Source: an uncultured Myxococcales bacterium
Lineage (GTDB): Bacteria; Myxococcota_A; UBA9042
Direction: 5' to 3'
Length of the DNA stretch: 55,657 nt
NCBI GenBank assembly: GCA_903929795.1
Contig: CAIYWC010000214.1
Coordinates: 1 to 55,657 of the forward strand
Positions 37,086-45,619 of the stretch are shown in pieces. The notes below the pieces were generated by a model, which saw nothing but the letters and a program-made list of their open reading frames with translations, had not been told where the DNA came from and did no database searches. Made by a program: the position numbers and the translations under genes. The first letter of the stretch is position 1. Every line of letters begins with the position of its first letter.

Positions 37086-39663
37086 TTGTGTTCTCCTTCG
37101 CCTGCGCACGGGCGGTCAGGTCGTCCAAGGTCGTCATGTGCTTCCTGAGCAGTTCTGAAGACCTTCGCTTCGCCAGGGCCTTCCCGAAATCCGAATGGGC
37201 ACTGGTGCACTGGAGTTCAAGGCGCGCGCTGAAACGTTTGAGGGCTTCAACGCCCACGTTCGTCGCGGCATCGACCGACTCCAAGATCGACTTGGCGAGC
37301 ACGTCCGAGCGGGCGCGGCCTGTTACTTTGTACGAGCTTGCTTCAGCTGGCGCCTTGCCGTCCCGCGCTATGGCGGCGACGCCGGCCCAGAACGCCGCAA
37401 CGACCAAGCTGGCGAGCGGATCGTTCGCGTTGGCTGGGGACGCCGTTCGCAGTTCAATACTGACAAGCGGCAGGGCCCCCTCGACGGCGGCGAACTCGCG
37501 GAGCGTGTCTTGAACGCCGTTGCTCACGCTGACTCGGCTCGCCACAAGAATCGCCGCACCGAGGTCGCCGAGAAGCAACCAGGCCGCGACTTGATGGAGT
37601 GGGCGCGACTCAGCGTCGGTTGGAATGCTTCGAAGCGTATGCTCCCACGCGGGACGTCGGCGGAGGACATCGTCCAACAAACCGAGCAAGCGTGTCGGTG
37701 CGCCTGCTTCAATGAGCCGGGCGCCACGCTCCAGCACGTCGAGCGGGAACGGGGCATCACGGTGTTCGGCGTCGTCCACCAAGTTGTCGATTCGGTCGAG
37801 TTGTTCCTTCAGGCTATCGGCGATGCCTGTCGTGTGGAACAGACCCTCCAAGACTTTTTCCAGGTGGACAACGTCCTCCTGCGTGACAAGCCCGGACCAG
37901 TGCGCGGCCACTTTCTGCCATTCGCGTTCTTCCAGAACGACCGCTAACTTCTCTCTCGCGCGCGTGATGGCGACGTACGCTCTGCTGCGCGCATCCCAGT
38001 TCAGCTCGCCTTCAAACAGCGATGTCGCCACAAGCATTGGGAACTCGAGTCCTTTCGCCTCACGCGCGTCCATCGAGTCGAGGCGCTCCAACGAGCCGAT
38101 GGCGGGTCCAATGTGAACCAGCCGTTCGTTGGCAGTCATCTTTGCGGAGAGCGACGCGACTGCCTTCACCACCGCGGCGCCGGGCGCTTCACATCGAATG
38201 ACAACTACACTTCCGCCGCGCGCCAGTCCGTCAGGCTGGGCGACCGGGGCACGCCGGGCCTTGTCGCCGACCAACGGCCCTTCCATCAATGTATTCGCGA
38301 CCCTCGCGATTTCTCGCCGAATGCGAAACGACCCGGTAAGCTCGGTCATCACGGTGCCTGAACCATCGGCAAGGTCGTCGTGGAGGGTGCGGGCATATGC
38401 ATCCACGTCGGACCAAGCAAACGCGGTCGGCGCGACGCGCTGGTTCTCGTCGCCAAGCAGCGCAACTACCGTCTGTCCAATCTGATTTCGGTGCCGCAGA
38501 AACGAGGCTCTGACCAGGCACTGCCATTCCACTGGCAAAAGGTCTTGCGCCTCGTCGACGACAACCACGAGCGAGCGACCGGGCAGCGACTCGGCTATCC
38601 CTTTGTCTGCGTGCGCCGCAACTTCCCACCGGAAACAGACGCCGTGAGCTTGTTTCGTTCGACGAATTGTCGCTCGTTCGCTCCGCTCCAAGCGCGCCAA
38701 CGCGTCGTACATGGGTCGGTCGTACGCCGAAAGCGGGTCCTTCGCGCCGCCGCCCGGAGACTCGTCTCCGTCGAAACAGGCGTCCAGCAATTCAACGAAT
38801 CGTGGGTCCTTAACGCACTCGTGCTTTCCGGCCCATCGACGTAGTGAAGGCTCTTCCAGCGTCTGCGCCCACCAATTTGCCTGCTCCGCACGGGAACTTG
38901 GCGCCGCTGCGCCGAATGCCGCAAAGAAATCGATGAAGCGCTCGACCCAAATTCGCGGTTCAGCAAAAGAATCCGCTCTGGCGAACGTCGATGCCTGAGC
39001 CAAAGCAACCGGGCGGAACTCCTCCCTGTACTGACGCTGGAGCTTGCCGGAAGGCACCAACACGAGGACATCGGCTCCTTTCTGACCGAGCTGATGATTC
39101 GGCGAGTCGAGAAAGGCGTCTCGAGCCACATCGGCCGCCACGACCGTCTTTCCGCTGCCTGGAGGGCCCTTCGCCATGAAAACAAAGACGTGAGCATCGC
39201 GCTTGTCGTCGTCGAGCGGTATGACGCTTCGCACAAACGCGGCCTGCTCCTCGGACAGCGCCGGCAGGAGCGCGGCAGTGCCGACTGATTCGGACCCGCC
39301 AGTCAACGCCAGGCTCGGCTTGAACGGCAAGTAGCCGAGTGTGTCAAGGCATTCGAGGTCGCGCGCGTCCATCCACGCCTTGGACCTCGCGACTCCGGTA
39401 GCGCGGTCGTAGATTTCGCGTCGCCAACCGACTTCGTGGACCCAAACCGTCAGAGAATCCTCCGAGCGCACCCACGAGAACAGGGCCCGCTTCTTGCCGA
39501 TTCGGACGCGCCGCGTTTCACCCCACGGGCCGCCAACCAAGGAGACAACCCTGTGCCCGCCGGCAACGACGGTCTGCTCAATCTGCCAAGCGACCGCGGC
39601 GAGGTCCTCGTCGGTCGCGTCACTCAGGTCGGGATGGCGGTAGAGGGCGACGTTTGAGTTCAT
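37078..39663 (-). CDS. SF1 (UvrD/REP-like) helicase with RelE-like N-terminus
   Basis: The product has 861 residues. The helicase core shows GPPGSGKT (166-173), VVVVDEAQD (366-374), a GDENQR motif III and late AYVAITRARE. The N-terminal 95 residues contain RVRIGKKRALFSWVR and VWVHEVGWRREIYDR, which read like the terminal strands of RelE/ParE toxin folds. Residues after about 620 are helical and unassigned. AAGG precedes the start. The 14-bp palindrome lies about 280 bases upstream. The coupled coiled-coil gene and island setting suggest a defence role. Confidence 0.7.
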   Translation of the reverse strand: MNSNVALYRHPDLSDATDEDLAAVAWQIEQTVVAGGHRVVSLVGGPWGETRRVRIGKKRALFSWVRSEDSLTVWVHEVGWRREIYDRATGVARSKAWMDARDLECLDTLGYLPFKPSLALTGGSESVGTAALLPALSEEQAAFVRSVIPLDDDKRDAHVFVFMAKGPPGSGKTVVAADVARDAFLDSPNHQLGQKGADVLVLVPSGKLQRQYREEFRPVALAQASTFARADSFAEPRIWVERFIDFFAAFGAAAPSSRAEQANWWAQTLEEPSLRRWAGKHECVKDPRFVELLDACFDGDESPGGGAKDPLSAYDRPMYDALARLERSERATIRRTKQAHGVCFRWEVAAHADKGIAESLPGRSLVVVVDEAQDLLPVEWQCLVRASFLRHRNQIGQTVVALLGDENQRVAPTAFAWSDVDAYARTLHDDLADGSGTVMTELTGSFRIRREIARVANTLMEGPLVGDKARRAPVAQPDGLARGGSVVVIRCEAPGAAVVKAVASLSAKMTANERLVHIGPAIGSLERLDSMDAREAKGLEFPMLVATSLFEGELNWDARSRAYVAITRAREKLAVVLEEREWQKVAAHWSGLVTQEDVVHLEKVLEGLFHTTGIADSLKEQLDRIDNLVDDAEHRDAPFPLDVLERGARLIEAGAPTRLLGLLDDVLRRRPAWEHTLRSIPTDAESRPLHQVAAWLLLGDLGAAILVASRVSVSNGVQDTLREFAAVEGALPLVSIELRTASPANANDPLASLVVAAFWAGVAAIARDGKAPAEASSYKVTGRARSDVLAKSILESVDAATNVGVEALKRFSARLELQCTSAHSDFGKALAKRRSSELLRKHMTTLDDLTARAQAKENTNG

Positions 39664-40043
39664 GGCCTTGGCCTGCGAGACGGTTGGCTCTCGTTACCAC
39701 AGCGAGGTGCGGCGTTCAAGTCAACCAAGCCTGCCGACAAAAAAAGCAGGTGTCGCCGGTTGAGACGTTGTTGCTCTCATGTGTCGCCGATCTCTTCTCG
39801 CTCGGCAGCCGTGCTCGGACCTGCAAAGCTCGCAGCCCCCGCGCAACCACCGTGTGCCAAGACAGCCGATGTTTCACTCCATATTCCCATCACACCCACA
39901 CCCGTGCTGAAATCAGGTCGCCCGCACTCGGCACCAGACATTTCCCCGGGGAAATCGAGGCCCATCCGCACTCAACTCTTGTGACGAGATCCGCTGGCGG
40001 CCCCTGTTTCCTGCAACCAGCACAGGAGGCACCACCAGAATCC
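39664..40043. other. Intergenic region upstream of the helicase operon
   Basis: No gene is seen in these 380 bases between two minus-strand genes. The region holds palindrome copy 3 and presumably the promoter of the helicase operon. Confidence 0.45.
39941..39954. promoter_or_regulatory. Perfect palindrome TTTCCCCGGGGAAA, copy 3
   Basis: This is the third exact copy, between the helicase operon and the module B regulator. Confidence 0.5.
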
Positions 40044-41276
40044 TCACTTTGAATCAGCTCGACCCGGCGTGCTTAGGATTTCGTCGACGTACTTCACGAC
40101 CCAGTCCTGGCGCGTTTCGAGCGTCTTGCCGCGCACCCGTGAGTAGACGAGATCTAGCCAGAGGTCACGGACTTTGTTGTTGAGTTGGGCGTACTTGATG
40201 TGCCCGACGCTGCCCCAATCGGATTTGAACTGCCCGGAAACATACAAACGACAGCTGTGTGGCGAGTTTGGGCCAAACGCCACCAACGGCACGATGCACT
40301 CGTTGGGCGGGGCGAACGCAATGTGCATATTGCCGGTCAGAAGCGTTTTCATTACGTGATTCAGCGTTTGCGACGCTGCCGGATGGTCGCCGTCTCGTGC
40401 CAAGTACGATTGGGCGGCCTCGAGTATGGCCAATATCAAGACGCGCGGCGCAATCGACGACGTGTCGCTGATGACAATTGTGTACTCGGCGATGCCGTTC
40501 AGAATCGCACACACCATGGTCTCGAGGTCTATGCTTTCTTTGATGATACTGGGATCTGGGCAGGTCACTACCACGCTGGACGACCAAAGTTGCTGAAGTT
40601 CGTCTACCGAGTCAACGGAGATCCGGCCCTGAACGTCGAACAGTAGTTCAAGTTCGGCTCGAACCGACGCGGAGTATCCCGTCGCCTCTGCCGCTCCCAT
40701 GATGTGCTGGGCAAGGAAATACGGACAAGCCTTGTCGCCATAGAAAACACGAGCCAGGAAATTGGTCAGCACCGCTCCCTGATCCAGCCCTGGACGAAAA
40801 GCAGCGGAATCTTTTGCGATTTCCACCGCCAGTTCGCGCACACCACTCAGCCTACCTCGGAATTCACCCTGTACGTCACCGAATAGCAGTTGGGCCGCCC
40901 GATCGCGAACAATGACGTTTAGATCGCCCGGTTGCTCGCCAAACTTCAGAATCGTTGCCTCATCGCGGCGGCGCGGTTCGTCGTGGCTGTCGGACCAACC
41001 AACTGCAGCACGGGGACGCCGATCGGCTGCGGCTTCCGATGGCCGCACAGGCACGATGTCCGGTTTGCCGTACAACTCGGCCACCTGAACGCCAAGCACC
41101 TGGGCGATCGCTCGAACGGTGTCCGGATGTGGCACCTGCTTTCCCGCGATCCAGCGGCTCACCGTGGCTTGCTGAACAGGCCGCCCCCCGAGGATCGCAC
41201 TAAGTCGCGCGGCGAAGTCGCCCTGAGTCATGGCGCTTCTTTCAATAAAATCGCCGATTTGCTTTCCGTCGAACAT
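40044..41276 (-). CDS. XRE-domain regulator with large C-terminal domain, module B
   Basis: The product has 410 residues. The N-terminal 75 residues are a Cro/C1-type HTH (TQGDFAARLSAILG, QQATVSRWIAGK). The remaining 310 residues form an unrecognised alpha/beta domain, likely a sensor. It is divergent from the cassette B operon and is well placed to repress it. A terminator-like hairpin lies 13 bases before its start. The frame is much longer than the XRE protein of module A. Confidence 0.75.
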   Translation of the reverse strand: MFDGKQIGDFIERSAMTQGDFAARLSAILGGRPVQQATVSRWIAGKQVPHPDTVRAIAQVLGVQVAELYGKPDIVPVRPSEAAADRRPRAAVGWSDSHDEPRRRDEATILKFGEQPGDLNVIVRDRAAQLLFGDVQGEFRGRLSGVRELAVEIAKDSAAFRPGLDQGAVLTNFLARVFYGDKACPYFLAQHIMGAAEATGYSASVRAELELLFDVQGRISVDSVDELQQLWSSSVVVTCPDPSIIKESIDLETMVCAILNGIAEYTIVISDTSSIAPRVLILAILEAAQSYLARDGDHPAASQTLNHVMKTLLTGNMHIAFAPPNECIVPLVAFGPNSPHSCRLYVSGQFKSDWGSVGHIKYAQLNNKVRDLWLDLVYSRVRGKTLETRQDWVVKYVDEILSTPGRADSK

Positions 41277-41289
41277 GATTCACCAATAC

Positions 41290-41316
41290 AAAAAAAGCGC
41301 ACATTAGCGTGTGCGC
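41290..41316 (-). terminator. Terminator-like hairpin directly before the module B regulator start
   Basis: On the minus strand GCGCACA and TGTGCGC form a 7-bp stem followed by seven Ts, ending 13 bases upstream of the regulator's ATG. It could be an attenuator or block read-through into the gene. Confidence 0.55.
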
Positions 41317-41444
41317 CACGAGCTTATTCCCGAGCGAGCATGAAGTCCAGTTTCGGCGCCGACAGATTTGTATGCGTATGCTGTCGATATTACCGTGACA
41401 CTACGGCGGGTGATCGGATTTTTTGGAGACAGAAAAGTATGGGC

Positions 41445-41472
41445 TTGACATGTCGGCGAATGATCGTATCTT
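41445..41472 (+). promoter_or_regulatory. Sigma70-like promoter of module B operon
   Basis: TTGACA at 41445-41450, a 16-base spacer and TATCTT at 41467-41472 form a good promoter pointing to the cassette B operon, with a start expected near 41479. Confidence 0.65.
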
Positions 41473-41479
41473 GAGGAGG

Positions 41480-41513
41480 CGGCCGGGTCGGTGTAGGTCC
41501 ACCGACCCGGCCG
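41480..41513 (+). other. Perfect inverted repeat at the 5' end of the cassette B transcript
   Basis: Two 14-base arms (41480-41493 and 41500-41513) are perfect complements around a six-base loop. They begin at about the predicted transcription start. The element could be a 5'-terminal mRNA-stabilising hairpin or, as DNA, an operator for the divergent regulator. Confidence 0.6.
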
Positions 41514-41609
41514 CATGAACGCGGGACAACTACCGCGGGATCAGACCCCGGGTTCGATCGAGCGAAACGTCGACAGGTTCGCGACCACTGAAGGGACAAG
41601 GAGGATTTC

Positions 41610-41813
41610 ATGGATCTCAATGATTTTAGGGCAAAATTGAAAGCCGGGCAGGTGATTCTGGACTGCGGCGAGCTCCGCGTGACTGACGCAACCGGACGTC
41701 TGCCGGGACCAGCAACCGTCCACGATGCCGAAATCGTCCAGGACCGCGCGACGCCCGGGCGCGACTCGCAGCTGCCAATCGCGGTCCGGTTGAAGCCGAC
41801 TACGTGGGCGTAA
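41610..41813 (+). CDS. 67-residue first gene of the cassette B operon
   Basis: This small protein starts after a clear AAGGAGG site and lies where a Ubl gene would be expected. I do not recognise it. It could form a few beta strands (VILDCGELRVTD, LPIAVRLKP) but has no Gly-Gly end. It may be a very divergent Ubl, a substrate or an adaptor. Confidence 0.55.
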   Translation: MDLNDFRAKLKAGQVILDCGELRVTDATGRLPGPATVHDAEIVQDRATPGRDSQLPIAVRLKPTTWA

Positions 41814-41846
41814 TCATTTCGAACTTAACGACTTTGGAGGCACAAG

Positions 41847-42236
41847 ATGTACCAGTGGCACGCGCAAGATCGCTATCGTCGTCGGCTGGAAGCAGAAACG
41901 GCGTTGATGTTGGCACATTTCCCGTCTGCCAACCTTGTCGTCGCCAACGACGGCACCTTGGTTTGGCAGTTTGTCGTCAGGACGCTACGCGGCACGCCGT
42001 TCACGGTGGCGTTGGCATATCCCGCTGACTTCCCGGCCGGTGAAATCCAAGCCTTCGTTCTGGCACCCGAGTTGCCGCGTGGCTGTCCGCACCAGTTCAA
42101 GACAGGAGCGCTCTGTCTGGGCCACAGCGCAACGTCGCAGTCCACCGCGATCACGGTGGCCACTTGGTGTGCAGCGTGGCTGAGCGCGATGCAGATCTGG
42201 AATATTACGGGTGAATGGCCCGAGTTTGACCGTTGA
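41847..42236 (+). CDS. E2-like (UBC-fold) protein, cassette B
   Basis: The product has 129 residues, close to a minimal UBC fold. PADFP, PHQFKTGALCLGH (H82, C90) and the following WCAAWLSAMQIWNITGEWP match bacterial E2 proteins from Ubl-conjugation operons; C90 is the candidate catalytic cysteine. GGAGG precedes the start. It is unlike the 338-residue E2 of cassette A in length and in the region around the Cys, so the two cassettes are of different lineages. Confidence 0.75.
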   Translation: MYQWHAQDRYRRRLEAETALMLAHFPSANLVVANDGTLVWQFVVRTLRGTPFTVALAYPADFPAGEIQAFVLAPELPRGCPHQFKTGALCLGHSATSQSTAITVATWCAAWLSAMQIWNITGEWPEFDR

Positions 42237-42305
42237 CGTGCGCAGGTGAACAACGGCGGCGCAGTTGGCGATCGGACCGTGCCGATGGAGTTAGAAGGAG
42301 GTTCA

Positions 42306-43232
42306 ATGAGTTGTGCTCGGAATGGCATTGTCAGGCTGGAGAACAAGGCCTGGATCGAAATCCAGAGGCTCTGCGACGTGGCTCGGCGCGAAGACCGCGA
42401 AACGTCCTGGCGCCTGCTTGGCCGTCACGAAGGCAACGATTACGTCATCGACGAGGTGATCGGGCCGGGTGTCGAAATCGACGCCGGACCCTGTCACATC
42501 CGTGCGGACGCCCAGTGGCAACAGGCGGAATTGGAAAGGAAGCTGCTGGTCTGTTCGACTTTGCGGTTCGTCGGCGAGGGGCACCTGCATCCGCCGGGGC
42601 TGGCCCGGCTTTCGCGGACCGACATCCGCCAAGGTGCCTCAATGGCGTCGGACCCAGATTACGGATTGCGGGGCAGCGTGCTTCTCATGCTTGTCGTCCC
42701 GAATTCGTCGGGGACTCTGGTGCCTTACGCATGGAGGCTGATCGCCACCGCCGGTCAGTCAACTTTGCTGGAACTCGACATCGTCGTTAGCGGCGCTGGC
42801 ATCAGCTGTGGCGAGGAAGGGCGACCTCAGGCCGTGAGTCCGAAGCTCATTCAGACGGACATTGGAAGCGCAGTCAACGCGCTCGCCCGGGCCTTAGCGA
42901 TGACGATTCGTTCGGCATCTGTGACGGTGGACGAAACCGTCGTCCTGCGGTTCGCGTTTGACGATGCGGCCGCGGGTCAGCAGTTCGACTTGTGCTTTCC
43001 TGCGGAGTTTCCGCGCCTTCCGCCGTCGATCGTCAACTGGCGCGGCTCAGCGTGCCGTTCGCTGGTCGACTGGACAGAAGAACAGAGTCTTGCCGCTTAT
43101 GTCTTTTCGGCGTTGCCGTTGACCATTTTCAAGCGGGCCAAACGATGCCGCACCCTGGCGGGCGCCGAGAGCAGACCCACAACGAACCGGCTCAAAGTCC
43201 GGCGGTTCATGGACTTTAAGGTGATGAAATGA
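42306..43232 (+). CDS. JAB/MPN metallopeptidase with C-terminal extension, cassette B
   Basis: The product has 308 residues. The JAMM motif HLHPPGLARLSRTD gives H93, H95, S103 and D106; the matching Glu is probably in ETSWRLLG near 32. Residues about 150-290 form a second domain, with FDLCFPAEFPRLPPSIVNW resembling the core of an E2/RWD fold but without a catalytic Cys. AAGGAGG lies 5 bases before the ATG at 42306. Its stop overlaps the E1 start as ATGA. Confidence 0.75.
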   Translation: MSCARNGIVRLENKAWIEIQRLCDVARREDRETSWRLLGRHEGNDYVIDEVIGPGVEIDAGPCHIRADAQWQQAELERKLLVCSTLRFVGEGHLHPPGLARLSRTDIRQGASMASDPDYGLRGSVLLMLVVPNSSGTLVPYAWRLIATAGQSTLLELDIVVSGAGISCGEEGRPQAVSPKLIQTDIGSAVNALARALAMTIRSASVTVDETVVLRFAFDDAAAGQQFDLCFPAEFPRLPPSIVNWRGSACRSLVDWTEEQSLAAYVFSALPLTIFKRAKRCRTLAGAESRPTTNRLKVRRFMDFKVMK

Positions 43233-44347
43233 TTGAAACAATCTACATTTTCGAAAACGTGATCGAGGCCGCCGCTGGAGCGACGATGCCGTTGCCGGTT
43301 TTCGGGCGAACCCACGGAGTCTGCGCTGTCGTCCTCGACACGCAACCCAACCTCTATCTCGACCAGATTGGCGTTGCGTCGCGTTGTGACACCACCGCTG
43401 GCGGGAGCACAGGTCTGCCGTCGGGTCGCAAGGACAATTGCCGGATTAGCTTGTCGCTGAGCGTCGACGGCGGCGAGCCCGTTGCGCACGACTGGAGCAG
43501 CGGCCGTCCGATTCGCATCCAGACGGTGCACGTCATTTCTGCGGTTCGCGATATTCTCGCCCGAACGCGCGGCGTCATCGAATCCGCGGTTCTGACGGAC
43601 AGTCACATTGCCTTCTTCGGGTGCGGGTCCGTCGCAGGCGACATCGCAAGGCCATTGGTCCAATCCGGCGTCGGTCGTGTAACCCTGATTGATGATGGCG
43701 TAGTGAGCCCGGAGAATGTCAGCCGCTACGTCACTGGCTTGGACGCCGTCGGAGTTCCAAAGGTCAAGGCGCTCGGCGACGTGTTGCGCCTGGTCAATCC
43801 AGCGGTCACGGTCAACGGCGTCGATGCCCGACTGACGCCGGAAACTTACGAAGCCGTCGCGACAGCAATGGACGGCGTTCGCCTCGCCATCGTCGCGACG
43901 GATAGCGTTCGCGCCAACCTGTTCGCGCAGGAGTTGACGTGGAACTTGGGGATTCCCACTGTTTTCATCGGCATGTACGAGCGTGCTATGGGCGGCGAAA
44001 TCTTCTGGTCGGTCCCGGGCATGACCGCCTGCTACCACTGCATGCGCGCCGGCTTGCTCCAGCCCGAACCTCGGTCGCACACGCACATGGACTACGCGAC
44101 CGCGGATGGGCCGCCGGACCTCAAGGCCGAGCCTGGCCTGTCCGTCGATGTCGGGATTGTCGCTCTTGCCGCTGCAAAACAGGTCTTGGCATACATGACT
44201 GGGCGGGTCGGTCGCAATGAAGCGTTGGACTTCGAGCGTCCGCTCATGCTCGTTGGCAATCAGGCTGAGTGGATCTTTTCAGAATCGTTTCAGTTCTCCC
44301 GGGTTGGCGTGGTGCGAACCCGGGATTGTTGGGTCTGCAAACCGTGA
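43229..44347 (+). CDS. ThiF/E1-like activating enzyme, cassette B
   Basis: The product has 372 residues. The ATP-binding GCGSVAG (131-137) and LIDDGVVSPENVSRY match E1/ThiF adenylation domains. A CYHCM motif near 273 and the terminal CWVC could bind zinc or carry a thioester. The N-terminal 115 residues are an added domain absent from the 207-residue E1 of cassette A. Translation is coupled to the JAB gene. Confidence 0.85.
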   Translation: MIETIYIFENVIEAAAGATMPLPVFGRTHGVCAVVLDTQPNLYLDQIGVASRCDTTAGGSTGLPSGRKDNCRISLSLSVDGGEPVAHDWSSGRPIRIQTVHVISAVRDILARTRGVIESAVLTDSHIAFFGCGSVAGDIARPLVQSGVGRVTLIDDGVVSPENVSRYVTGLDAVGVPKVKALGDVLRLVNPAVTVNGVDARLTPETYEAVATAMDGVRLAIVATDSVRANLFAQELTWNLGIPTVFIGMYERAMGGEIFWSVPGMTACYHCMRAGLLQPEPRSHTHMDYATADGPPDLKAEPGLSVDVGIVALAAAKQVLAYMTGRVGRNEALDFERPLMLVGNQAEWIFSESFQFSRVGVVRTRDCWVCKP

Positions 44348-44406
44348 CCGGTCCTGCAGGCATCGTTCGGACGGCGGTGACGAGCCGCCAGTCCACAGGA
44401 GGGGCA

Positions 44407-44748
44407 ATGAATGACGACAGCTTTCACGAACGCGTGCGACGTCTGCTTGGGTGGACGATTCAGATGTGCGCGGCCTATCGGCAGCAGGAACACGACCCAC
44501 GGCATCGGCGCCGGTACGAGGTAATGATGGCCACCGCATTCGCGCTGGGTTTCCTGGGTCTGATCGTCTGGCACCCGATCCGTTTCGTCCTCCGATTCTT
44601 GTATTCAAAGATCGCTCAGTCGTCGACGTCAAATGCTCCGCGGCGCGGTGCTTCGGCGCCGTCCGCTCGTCCACGGGCCAACACCGGCGTGGACGGGCGG
44701 CGACCGGTTCGAGTGAACCAGTATGGGGAGATTCAGGGGGCAGATTGA
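44407..44748 (+). CDS. Single-TM protein with YGEI C-terminus
   Basis: The product has 113 residues. GGAGGGG precedes the start. One TM segment spans about residues 39-60 (MMATAFALGFLGLIVWHPI), followed by a basic, Ser/Pro-rich linker and the end RVNQYGEIQGAD. The next protein ends with a similar motif. It may be a membrane partner or target of cassette B. The function is unknown. Confidence 0.6.
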   Translation: MNDDSFHERVRRLLGWTIQMCAAYRQQEHDPRHRRRYEVMMATAFALGFLGLIVWHPIRFVLRFLYSKIAQSSTSNAPRRGASAPSARPRANTGVDGRRPVRVNQYGEIQGAD

Positions 44749-44799
44749 GTTGAGGGCGTGTAGCCCTCACGACCGAACACATTCGCGAGGAGAAACAAT

Positions 44800-45231
44800 A
44801 TGTTCGACTTGACTTTTGGCAACACCATGGGAGCCACATTGGTAGTGGCCTGGCTTTGGTTCGCGCTGCGGCTTCATCCCTTGAAGGGGGCTGCGCGACA
44901 GGCGTTCCTTGAACGGCTGCGCGACGCTGTCATCTCCGCGTGCGCCGCAACGATGTTCGTCATTTGGGGGCAGAAAGCGGCCGCTCTCCACCTGTCCGCC
45001 GACGACTACGAGAACTGGACCGAGGCGTGGGATGCCTTTGCGTCGGTGCTGGCAGCCTCCGTTGTGCTGCACAGGTTGTGGCTGCAAATCGTCGGCACCG
45101 ACCGAACCAGGCCGACGACCACTTCTCTGCCGGGCACGGCCGGCGATGCGTTGCCGCGGCAGCCGGCGGCACAGTCCATCCGGATCAACGGCTACGGAGA
45201 AATCCACGACGATGGACGGGGCGGTGGCTAA
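44800..45231 (+). CDS. Two-TM protein with YGEI C-terminus
   Basis: The product has 143 residues, with GAGGAG before the start. Hydrophobic segments lie at about 8-24, 45-58 and 77-93. The C-terminus reads SIRINGYGEIHDD, matching the previous protein's RVNQYGEIQGAD in position and sequence, though the rest differs. The function is unknown. Confidence 0.6.
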   Translation: MFDLTFGNTMGATLVVAWLWFALRLHPLKGAARQAFLERLRDAVISACAATMFVIWGQKAAALHLSADDYENWTEAWDAFASVLAASVVLHRLWLQIVGTDRTRPTTTSLPGTAGDALPRQPAAQSIRINGYGEIHDDGRGGG

Positions 45232-45293
45232 CTGGCGCTTTGAATTTGCGTCGGCTTTTCGCCCAACACGGAACATCAATGACGGAGGGAATC

Positions 45294-45614
45294 ATGGAAC
45301 TTATTTATGTTTTGATTTGCGTGGGCGCTGTCGCCGCGGCGTGGCGGTCGGGAGTGCATGATTGGGTTCACCTCGCGTGTGTCGCTCTGGTTGCGCCGGC
45401 CTTGGTCATCGGGTTTGCGACATGCCTCTGGCGGAACCTGGGCGCGTCGGGGACCGCCGACCGCGTCATGCCGTTCATCGGCGTGACCGTGGTGTTTGCC
45501 GTGTTTGCGGTCGCCTCTGGCGTCACGGGCTGGGTCAAGTTCACGCACCAGCGCGACAAGTGGCTGCACCACAAGACCGACACATCGCACAAACGACGAC
45601 TGGACGGGGAGTAG
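45294..45614 (+). CDS. Small three-TM protein
   Basis: The product has 106 residues, with GGAGG upstream of the ATG at 45294. Three hydrophobic segments (about 2-17, 24-45, 61-80) precede a basic tail. It lies 5 bases before the HerA/TraG-like gene. It may anchor that ATPase in the membrane. Confidence 0.6.
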   Translation: MELIYVLICVGAVAAAWRSGVHDWVHLACVALVAPALVIGFATCLWRNLGASGTADRVMPFIGVTVVFAVFAVASGVTGWVKFTHQRDKWLHHKTDTSHKRRLDGE

Positions 45615-45619
45615 CGACG

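Noticed and set aside
44940..45614. Long fusion of two small membrane proteins
   Set aside because: The upstream part lies out of frame within the 143-residue gene, while a good ribosome site supports the start at 45294.
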